Shown here: positions 1 to 4,506 of the stretch, piece after piece
Layout of the letters: every line of letters starts with the position of its first letter
Position numbering within the stretch: position 1 is the stretch's first letter
Assembly (NCBI GenBank): GCA_020025415.1
Contig: JAHHSB010000067.1
Coordinates: 1-6,828, forward strand
Source: Oscillibacter sp.
Lineage (GTDB): Bacteria; Bacillota; Clostridia; Oscillospirales; Oscillospiraceae
Direction: 5' to 3'
Length of the DNA stretch: 6,828 nucleotides
Made by a program: the position numbers and the translations under genes
Notes under the pieces: model-generated
What the model saw: the letters and a program-made list of their open reading frames with translations, nothing else
The model's database searches: none
Told to the model about the DNA's origin: nothing

Positions 1-412
1 GGCCTACTACCGGGCGGTGGGGGAGATGGCGGAGCGCCGCCCCACCATTTTGGGGCATCTGGACCTGATTACCAAGCTCAACGCCGATGGCCGCTTTTTT
101 GACGAGACCGCGGGCTGGTACCGCCGGGCGGCGCTGGAAGCCCTGGACCGGGTAGATCCGGAGGCCACGCTGCTGGAGATCAATACCGGGGCCATCGCCC
201 GGGGCTACCGGACGGAGCCCTATCCGGCTCCCTTTTTGCTCAGGGCGTGGAAAGCCCGGGGCGGGCGGATCATCCTTACCGCTGACGCCCACAGCAAAAG
301 CACCCTTACCTTTGCTTATGAACAGGCCCGGGCGGCGGCCCTGGCCGCCGGTTTCCGGGAGAGCGTGCTGCTGACCCGGCGGGGTTGGCTGGACTGCCCC
401 CTAGAGGGATAA
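1..412 (+). CDS. hisJ: Histidinol-phosphatase, HisJ family (PHP domain), C-terminal part, cut by left edge
   Basis: Only the last 136 codons are present; the frame is already open at base 2, so the true start lies outside the window. The family removes phosphate from L-histidinol phosphate, the penultimate branch of histidine biosynthesis, in the cytoplasm, using a metal cluster held by the PHP fold. Two family signatures are visible. One is GHLDLITK near the start of the fragment, where His and Asp are expected metal ligands. The other is TADAHSKSTL towards the end, the usual S/T-DAH motif of the last metal-binding strand. Between them, EINTGA and YPAPFLL match the usual strand/helix order of this family. 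The fragment is about half of the usual 260-280 residues and ends normally at TAA, followed within 10 bases by a terminator. A GTG at base 17 could be mistaken for a start, but the open frame continues upstream of it. Other PHP phosphoesterases are the main alternative; the HisJ-family assignment is fairly secure, the exact substrate less so. Confidence 0.85.
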   Translation, partial: AYYRAVGEMAERRPTILGHLDLITKLNADGRFFDETAGWYRRAALEALDRVDPEATLLEINTGAIARGYRTEPYPAPFLLRAWKARGGRIILTADAHSKSTLTFAYEQARAAALAAGFRESVLLTRRGWLDCPLEG

Positions 413-420
413 AACGGGAA

Positions 421-451
421 AAGGCCCCGGCCAGTCGTCCGGGGCTTTTTT
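421..451. terminator. Rho-independent terminator between converging genes
   Basis: A 7-bp GC-only stem (GCCCCGG at 424-430 with CCGGGGC at 439-445) encloses an 8-base loop and is followed by a run of six T on the plus strand. It begins 9 bases after the stop codon of the histidinol-phosphatase gene. On the minus strand the same stem is followed by CTTTTCCC, a weaker tract, so it may also end the PNPOx-like gene that converges from the right. Confidence 0.85.
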
Positions 452-480
452 ATGGACAATCGGGGAACGGGCTGCTTTTT

Positions 481-729
481 TCAGAAGCGGACGGCGGTGG
501 CCTCCAGCCGGATCCAGCCACCCAGCTCGGCCATGGCGCTGATCTCGATCCGCCCGTTACGCTGGAGCTGCTGGCTCACGTTCTCCTTTCCGGCCTGGAG
601 GCAGATTTTCCCCGCAAACAGATCCGACGCGCCGAAGGGGAGGACCCGTGGCTGCTCGTCATCCACGGCGGCGACGTAGAACACGCCGGCCTTCTTCAGA
701 TAATCATGGGCTTCCTGTACAGACATCAT
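481..729 (-). CDS. Shortened pyridoxamine 5'-phosphate oxidase-like (FMN-binding split barrel) protein
   Basis: This 82-residue protein begins MMSVQEAHDYLKKAG and matches, from memory, the N-terminal half of the small clostridial PNPOx-like proteins (about 130-140 residues) that form an FMN-binding split barrel. Recognisable elements are FYVAAVDDEQPRV (residues 17-29, first strands), PFGASDLF (31-38), a GKENVSQQL segment (47-55) and WIRLEATAV (72-80). The frame then ends abruptly as Arg-Phe-stop. Downstream DNA on this strand shows no continuation in any frame and soon reaches the terminator shared with the neighbouring gene, so the second half of the barrel is missing. The motif usually seen as PRVRPFG reads PRVLPFG here, so an Arg often used to bind the flavin phosphate is absent. 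The start chosen is the first ATG of the ATG-ATG pair: an AAAGG site (736-740) lies 6 bases upstream of it, while the ATG at 735 abuts that site. It may be a decaying gene; flavin binding is doubtful. Confidence 0.6.
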   Translation of the reverse strand: MMSVQEAHDYLKKAGVFYVAAVDDEQPRVLPFGASDLFAGKICLQAGKENVSQQLQRNGRIEISAMAELGGWIRLEATAVRF

Positions 730-790
730 GTTCATCCTTTTTTTGCATAAAAAATGGCAGCATGTTTCTGGGCAAAAGCAAGAGCCAAGG

Positions 791-830
791 AAAAAGAGAG
801 ACTCCCGCAAAAGCGGCAGTCTCTCTTTTA
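791..830 (-). terminator. Terminator of the lipoprotein gene
   Basis: A long hairpin: AGAGAGACT (795-803) pairs with AGTCTCTCT (818-826), then after one C-C mismatch CCGC (805-808) pairs with GCGG (813-816) around an AAAA loop. On the minus strand the stem is followed by five T. The lipoprotein stop codon at 839-841 lies 12 bases before the stem in the reading direction, so this ends that transcript. It also separates it from the PNPOx-like gene next on the same strand. A shorter T run on the plus strand gives it some bidirectional character, but no plus-strand gene precedes it. Confidence 0.85.
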
Positions 831-838
831 TGCGCTCA

Positions 839-1276
839 TTAGAGCTTGATGTCCGGGGTGACCGCATTTTCGTGGTCGCGCAGATCGCCGTCGGTGTCAT
901 GCACCCGGCCGTTGCGCAGCATCTGGCCATAGGTGGCGCCCTTGAGAGTGGAACGCTGCTTTTCCGTGTTGACGTTCTCGTTTCTCACAGTCTCGTCCTT
1001 ATGGTCGGGGTCAATGATATCCTCCACGGCGTCCTTACCGTCTTCCAGGGCGTCCTTTCCGTCCTCCAGAAGGTCGGAGTCATCGCGGTCGGCATGGGTG
1101 TTGTTGTGATAGTCGGCGGTATAATCGTCCATGGCGCTGCCGGTACCGGGGTCCACAGGGGTCTCGTTCAGATTACTGCCGGCAGTGCTGCCGTTGGAGT
1201 GATTGTCTCTGCCGCAGGCGCTCAGAGCAAACACCAGAAGCATCGCGGACAACAGGAGCGAAAAACTTCGTTTCAA
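839..1276 (-). CDS. Small acidic lipoprotein of unknown function with a tandem repeat
   Basis: The 145-residue product starts with a lipoprotein signal peptide: MKR, a hydrophobic core ([13 protein letters not shown], residues 5-17) and a lipobox L18-S19-A20-C21. The mature 125-residue protein should be attached to the outer face of the membrane through Cys21. The start is a TTG, chosen because a perfect AAGGAGG (1285-1291) lies 8 bases upstream and because the signal peptide begins there. Upstream ATGs in the same frame have no such site and add residues unlike a signal peptide. The mature part has no cysteine besides the anchor. It is highly acidic and polar: an Asn/Ser/Gly-rich linker (22-50), an Asp/His-rich stretch (50-66), a tandem repeat of LEDGKDA (70-83), then a region (110-138) containing [20 protein letters not shown] do not recognise a known domain. 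The acidic and His residues could bind metal, but that is speculation. It is divergent from rubrerythrin, with 217 bases between them; I see no convincing promoter for it. Confidence 0.8.
   Translation of the reverse strand: MKRSFSLLLSAMLLVFALSACGRDNHSNGSTAGSNLNETPVDPGTGSAMDDYTADYHNNTHADRDDSDLLEDGKDALEDGKDAVEDIIDPDHKDETVRNENVNTEKQRSTLKGATYGQMLRNGRVHDTDGDLRDHENAVTPDIKL
1028..1069. repeat. Two 21-bp tandem repeats inside the lipoprotein gene
   Basis: Bases 1028-1048 and 1049-1069 are two copies of a 21-bp unit differing at two positions. The length is a multiple of three, so each copy encodes seven residues and yields the protein repeat [14 protein letters not shown], followed by a degenerate VEDI. 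Repeat number could vary between strains by slippage or recombination without breaking the frame. Confidence 0.85.
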
Positions 1277-1396
1277 ATCCAGGTCCTCCTTATTGAGGCT
1301 TTGCGATACCCAGTGCATAGTCTGCCCTGCTTTTTTCAATCCAAACAAGAAAAAAGTGGGTTTGCTGGAAAAGACACTTTTATTTTGCCTAAAAGT

Positions 1397-1405
1397 TGCT
1401 ATAAT
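1397..1405 (+). promoter_or_regulatory. Extended -10 promoter of the rubrerythrin gene
   Basis: TG at 1397-1398, one base, then a perfect TATAAT at 1400-1405 forms an extended -10 element for the main sigma factor. No good -35 is present at the right distance (CTTTTA at 1377-1382), which is tolerated by extended -10 promoters. The expected start near 1412 gives a leader of about 80 bases before the rubrerythrin ATG. Confidence 0.7.
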
Positions 1406-1493
1406 AATGACAGTTATCACAGCAGGCAAACGCCGCATGGAAATTCGTCGCTCTGGCCGCCATGCCGCCAGAGAAGAAAGGAGTTTAACGACT

Positions 1494-2027
1494 ATGGAAT
1501 TGAAGGGCAGCAAGACTGAGCAGAACCTATGGAAGGCATTCGCAGGGGAGTCCCAGGCCCGGAATAAGTACGATTACTTTGCCAGCGCCGCCAAGAAAGA
1601 GGGCTACGAGCAGATCGCGGCCATTTTCCAGGAGACGGCCCTGAACGAGAAGGAGCATGCCAAACTGTGGTTCAAGGCCCTTTCCGGCATCGGCACCACT
1701 GCGGAGAACCTGGTGGCTGCTGCCGCCGGGGAGAACGAGGAGTGGACTGAGATGTATGCCGAGATGGCCAAGACCGCCGAGGAGGAGGGATTTTTGAAAC
1801 TGGCCGCTCAGTTTGAGGGTGTGGCCAAGATCGAAAAGACCCACGAGGAGCGCTATCTCAAGCTGCTGGCCAACCTGAAAAACGGCGAGGTGTTCCACAA
1901 GGGCGAGAAGGTCATGTGGTTCTGCCGCAACTGCGGCCATGTGGAGATCGCCGAGAACGCTCCCGCCGTGTGCCCCGTGTGCGCGCATCCTCAGGCGTAT
2001 TTCCAGATCAAGGCGGAGAACTATTGA
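1494..2027 (+). CDS. rbr: Rubrerythrin
   Basis: This is a complete 177-residue rubrerythrin, a cytoplasmic non-haem iron protein that reduces hydrogen peroxide in anaerobes, taking electrons from NADH via rubredoxin-type carriers. Residues 1-130 form the ferritin-like four-helix domain with the expected carboxylate and histidine pattern for the di-iron site: E19 in [10 protein letters not shown]52-x-x-H55 in NEKEHA, the glutamates of TAEEEGF (94-100), and E114-x-x-H117 in [10 protein letters not shown]. Residues 140-177 form a C-terminal rubredoxin-like domain whose iron ligands are C144-x-x-C147 and C160-x-x-C163. Order and length are those of the classical, not the reverse, rubrerythrin. 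The ATG is preceded by AAAGGAG (1477-1483) at 10 bases; an in-frame ATG at 1437 has no such site and was rejected. The gene stands alone, with its own extended -10 promoter; a partial PerR-like sequence overlaps that promoter. Nothing looks damaged. Confidence 0.97.
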   Translation: MELKGSKTEQNLWKAFAGESQARNKYDYFASAAKKEGYEQIAAIFQETALNEKEHAKLWFKALSGIGTTAENLVAAAAGENEEWTEMYAEMAKTAEEEGFLKLAAQFEGVAKIEKTHEERYLKLLANLKNGEVFHKGEKVMWFCRNCGHVEIAENAPAVCPVCAHPQAYFQIKAENY

Positions 2028-2103
2028 TGTTCCCCGGGGGAGGGGAATCCTTGCAAACTATCTAAAAAAGTTCGGTGCGCAGGGCCCTGTTTCCCTAAAT
2101 GTT

Positions 2104-2140
2104 TGTGAAAAACGCCATTGACGGGGCTGTGAAAAGCGAC
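2104..2140 (+). repeat. Direct repeat around the HPr -35 element
   Basis: TGTGAAAAACGCC (2104-2116) and TGTGAAAAGCGAC (2128-2140) agree at 11 of 13 bases, on the same strand and 24 bases apart. The first copy lies just upstream of the -35 hexamer, the second fills most of the spacer between -35 and -10. The placement suggests a binding site for a regulator, but I do not recognise the motif. It resembles half of a CcpA cre site, except that TG and CG are one base too far apart. Confidence 0.5.
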
Positions 2141-2146
2141 TATGAT
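2118..2146 (+). promoter_or_regulatory. Promoter of the HPr gene
   Basis: TTGACG (2118-2123) and TATGAT (2141-2146) are separated by exactly 17 bases, five of six matches to each main-sigma consensus. Transcription should start near 2153, giving a leader of about 55 bases. This is the best -35/-10 pair in the window and fits the high expression expected for HPr. A 13-base direct repeat overlaps it (see findings). Confidence 0.8.
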
Positions 2147-2208
2147 AAAAGCAGAAAAAAGCCCCCCTGCGAAGCTTTGGAAAACGCATCATAAAGGAGT
2201 GCTGCAGC

Positions 2209-2472
2209 ATGTATACACGGGAAATTACCGTCAATAATGAGGTAGGCCTGCACGCCAGACCCGCCACTTTCTTCATTCAGAAGGCCAACGAATTCAAAAG
2301 CGGCATCTGGGTGGAAAAGGAGGAGCGTCGGGTGAACGCCAAGAGCCTGCTGGGCGTTCTGTCTCTGGGCATCGTGAAGGGCACCACCATTACTCTCATT
2401 GCCGATGGATCCGACGAGGAAGAGGCCGTCAACGCTTTGGCCGAGCTGGTGAAGGACAACTTCGGCGAATAA
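2209..2472 (+). CDS. ptsH: HPr phosphocarrier protein of the sugar phosphotransferase system
   Basis: This complete 87-residue protein is the usual HPr length. His15 in GLHARPAT is the residue phosphorylated by Enzyme I and passed on to the sugar-specific EIIA proteins. Ser46 in NAKSLLGVLSLGI is the site used by HPr kinase/phosphorylase in Firmicutes, where HPr-Ser-P is the CcpA co-repressor in catabolite control. Having both residues argues against a Crh-type protein, which lacks His15, and against nitrogen-PTS NPr. The ATG has AAAGGAG (2193-2199) 9 bases upstream. No ptsI follows; instead a strong terminator and then uvrC, so the gene is a single-gene unit away from Enzyme I. Whether this is the only HPr in the genome cannot be seen, so a paralogue with a narrower task is possible. 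It acts in the cytoplasm. Confidence 0.92.
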   Translation: MYTREITVNNEVGLHARPATFFIQKANEFKSGIWVEKEERRVNAKSLLGVLSLGIVKGTTITLIADGSDEEEAVNALAELVKDNFGE

Positions 2473-2490
2473 GAAAACCCAACGACCCGC

Positions 2491-2528
2491 AAAAGGGCGG
2501 CCCTGCATTGCGCAGGGCCGCCCTTTTT
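2491..2528 (+). terminator. Strong terminator of the HPr gene
   Basis: A 16-bp perfect stem (2491-2506 with 2512-2527) surrounds a 5-base loop, with a GC-rich core (GGGCGGCCCTGC on the left arm) and AAAA on the left facing a run of five T on the right. It starts 18 bases after the HPr stop codon. Almost all HPr transcripts should end here, so uvrC needs its own promoter. Confidence 0.93.
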
Positions 2529-2536
2529 GCTATACT
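2528..2536 (+). promoter_or_regulatory. Extended -10 promoter of uvrC, abutting the HPr terminator
   Basis: TG (2528-2529), one base and TATACT (2531-2536) form an extended -10 element starting at the last T of the terminator tract. With a 17-base spacer, the -35 position would be TTGCGC (2508-2513), inside the loop and right arm of the hairpin; only its TTG matches consensus. Expected start near 2543, leader about 25 bases, leading straight to the uvrC ribosome binding site. Confidence 0.6.
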
Positions 2537-2567
2537 AGGGACAAGTTTTGGAAAGGAGCGGGCAGCC

Positions 2568-4424
2568 GTGACGCGTGAAGAACTCAAGGAAAAGGCCAAC
2601 CACCTGCCCCTGCTTCCCGGCGTCTATCTGATGATGGACCGGACGGGAAAGGTCATCTATGTGGGTAAGGCCAAAAAATTGAAAAACCGGGTCAGCCAGT
2701 ACTTTCAGGACAGCGTCGCTCACTCGGTGAAGACCCGGCAGATGGTGTCCCAGATCGACCACTTCGACACCATCATCGTCTCCAGCGAGTTTGAGGCCCT
2801 GATCCTGGAAAACTCCCTGATCAAGCGGCACATGCCCCGCTATAACATCCTGCTCAAAGACGACAAGGGCTATCCTTTCGTACGCCTGTCCAATGAGCCC
2901 TATCCCCGCTTTTCCATGGTCAGCCGCCTGGCCGATGACGGGGCCCGGTACTTCGGCCCCTTCGGCGGCCGGTCCGAGACCCGTCAGGCCCTGGATGCGG
3001 TGTGCGCCGCGCTGCGCCTGCCCACCTGCCGACGCCGTTTCCCCCGGGACATCGGGGCCGACCGGCCCTGCCTGAACTATCACATGGGCCGCTGCGATGG
3101 CTTTTGCCGCAAGGAGCTGTCCCAGGCGGAATATGTCCGGCGCATGGAGCTGGCGGTGCGCTTGTTGGAGGGGAAGGGCCGGCAGCTGCTGGCGGAGATG
3201 ACTGCCCAGATGCAGTCCGAGGCGGAGCAGCTCCATTTTGAGCAGGCCGCCATCCTCCGGGATCGGATCCAGGCCATCAGCGCGCTGTCGAAAAAGCAGA
3301 CGGTCATTGCCGGCATCTGCGCCGACACGGATATCTGGGGCATTGCCCAGGGGGCGGGCAAGGGCTGCTATGCCATCTTACATGTGGAGGACGGCCAGCT
3401 CACCGGCCGGGAGACCGGCGTGTTCCAGGCCCCGGCGGACGAGGATGACCCGGAGCTGCTGGGCGCCCTGACGGCCCAGTATTACCTGCCCCGGGCCCTC
3501 CTGCCCCACGAGATCCTGCTGCCCGTGGAGACGGAGGATCTGGAGGATCTGGCCGGTGCCCTGACCCGCCGGGCCGGGCACAAGGTGTGGATCCATGTGC
3601 CCCAGAGGGGGGAGAAGGCGGAGCTGCGGGCCATGGCCCGGCGCAATGCCGCCGAGGAGCTGGAGCGTTCCACCACCGGCGAGGAGCGCCGCAACCACAC
3701 GCTGGAGCTGCTGGGTCGGATGACCGGCCTGCCCCAGCCCCCGGACCGGCTGGAGTCCTTTGACATTTCCAACACTGGCGGATCGGACATCGTGGGGTCT
3801 ATGGTGGTTTACCAGGGAGGCAAGCCCCTCAAAAGCGCTTACCGGCGCTTCCGCATCCAGGGGGTGCAGGAACACCCGGACGACTACGCCTCCATGCAGG
3901 AGGTGCTGAGCCGCCGGTTGGAGCGGGCGGCCCAGGGGGACCCCAAGTTCCTGCCCCTGCCGGATCTGTTCCTCATCGACGGCGGCGCCGGCCACGCCCG
4001 GGCGGTGCAGGAGGTGACGGAGAAGCTGGGGGTGGATGTGCCCATCTTCGGCATGGTCAAGGACGATCGCCACCGGACCCGGGGGTTGATCACCCCCGAG
4101 GGGCGGGAGCTGGATCTGGCGGCCCAGCAGCCGGTGTTTGCTCTCATCGGCCAGATTCAGGAGGAGACCCACCGCTTTGCCATCACCTATCACCATCAAA
4201 GCCATCAGCGGCGGAACCTGCATTCGGAGCTGGATGACATCCCCGGCATCGGCCCCAAGCGCCGGGAGGAGCTGCGCCGCCGCTTCGGCACGCTCAAGGC
4301 CATTCGGGCGGCGGAGCTTTCGGAGCTGGAGCAGGTGCTGCCCCGTCCGGCGGCGCTGGCGGTCTACCGCCACTATCACCCCGATGACGCCGGGGAAGGG
4401 AGGGACGCCCCCGCCCAGGAGTGA
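2568..4424 (+). CDS. uvrC: UvrABC nucleotide excision repair, subunit C
   Basis: This complete 618-residue UvrC is of normal length. It joins UvrB on damaged DNA and makes the 3' and 5' incisions. Residues 15-95 are the GIY-YIG nuclease domain (3' cut): G18-V-Y20, Y31-V-G33, R41 and E81 in LENSLIK. Cysteines 154, 168, 176 and 180 (the last three in RPCLNYHMGRCDGFC) match the set reported to hold a 4Fe-4S cluster in UvrC. A UVR motif for UvrB contact spans about 215-240 (AEQLHFEQAAILRDRIQAI). The RNase H-like domain (5' cut) shows D399 in SFDISN, D471 in LIDGG and H535 in THRFAI, the Asp-Asp-His triad. Two helix-hairpin-helix motifs close the protein (556-603, starting DDIPGIGPKRR). The GTG start is set by AAAGGAG (2552-2558) at 9 bases and by homology from LPGVYL onward; an in-frame ATG at 2508 lies within the preceding terminator and was rejected. 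Transcribed alone and convergent with the LtaS-like gene. Confidence 0.98.
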   Translation: MTREELKEKANHLPLLPGVYLMMDRTGKVIYVGKAKKLKNRVSQYFQDSVAHSVKTRQMVSQIDHFDTIIVSSEFEALILENSLIKRHMPRYNILLKDDKGYPFVRLSNEPYPRFSMVSRLADDGARYFGPFGGRSETRQALDAVCAALRLPTCRRRFPRDIGADRPCLNYHMGRCDGFCRKELSQAEYVRRMELAVRLLEGKGRQLLAEMTAQMQSEAEQLHFEQAAILRDRIQAISALSKKQTVIAGICADTDIWGIAQGAGKGCYAILHVEDGQLTGRETGVFQAPADEDDPELLGALTAQYYLPRALLPHEILLPVETEDLEDLAGALTRRAGHKVWIHVPQRGEKAELRAMARRNAAEELERSTTGEERRNHTLELLGRMTGLPQPPDRLESFDISNTGGSDIVGSMVVYQGGKPLKSAYRRFRIQGVQEHPDDYASMQEVLSRRLERAAQGDPKFLPLPDLFLIDGGAGHARAVQEVTEKLGVDVPIFGMVKDDRHRTRGLITPEGRELDLAAQQPVFALIGQIQEETHRFAITYHHQSHQRRNLHSELDDIPGIGPKRREELRRRFGTLKAIRAAELSELEQVLPRPAALAVYRHYHPDDAGEGRDAPAQE

Positions 4425-4440
4425 GGACTCCGTGCCTGCA

Positions 4441-4487
4441 AAAAAGAGAAGAGGGAACGCTTTTGAAGCGTTCCCTCTTCTCTTTTT
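4441..4487. terminator. Bidirectional terminator between uvrC and the LtaS-like gene
   Basis: A perfect 22-bp inverted repeat (4441-4462 with 4466-4487) with a 3-base loop lies 16 bases after the uvrC stop and 19 bases from the stop of the converging minus-strand gene. The stem ends in A5/T5, so each strand reads a T tract after the hairpin: TTTTT at 4483-4487 on plus, and TTTTTT on minus. It therefore should end both transcripts and prevent antisense read-through. Confidence 0.93.
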
Positions 4488-4506
4488 AGGGAGAGAGGCC
4501 GGCCCG

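Noticed and set aside
747..775. Possible promoter for the PNPOx-like gene on the minus strand (TTGCCC, 17 bases, TTTTAT)
   Set aside because: The predicted start would fall almost on the ribosome binding site, and both hexamers match poorly; not strong enough to annotate.
1437..1493. Upstream in-frame ATG giving rubrerythrin an extra 19 residues
   Set aside because: No ribosome binding site before it, the added Arg-rich residues are unlike rubrerythrin N-termini, and a proper AAAGGAG precedes the ATG at 1494.
728..1519. A 263-codon plus-strand open frame over the lipoprotein gene and rubrerythrin leader
   Set aside because: Antisense to a gene with a signal peptide, lipobox and perfect ribosome binding site; it also crosses the lipoprotein terminator and the rubrerythrin promoter.
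2028..2050. Possible terminator after rubrerythrin (TTCCCC...GGGGAA)
   Set aside because: The 6-bp stem around a GGGGGA loop is followed by TCCTTGC, not a T tract, so it is not a convincing Rho-independent terminator. The end of the rubrerythrin transcript remains unassigned.
2126..2140. CcpA cre site in the HPr promoter
   Set aside because: TG and CG are separated by five bases, not four as in cre, and the second half of the palindrome is missing.
3378..4379. A 333-codon minus-strand open frame opposite uvrC
   Set aside because: It is antisense to the conserved RNase H-like and HhH domains of UvrC; its composition (Leu/Gln/His/Gly-rich) is that of a codon-position shadow.
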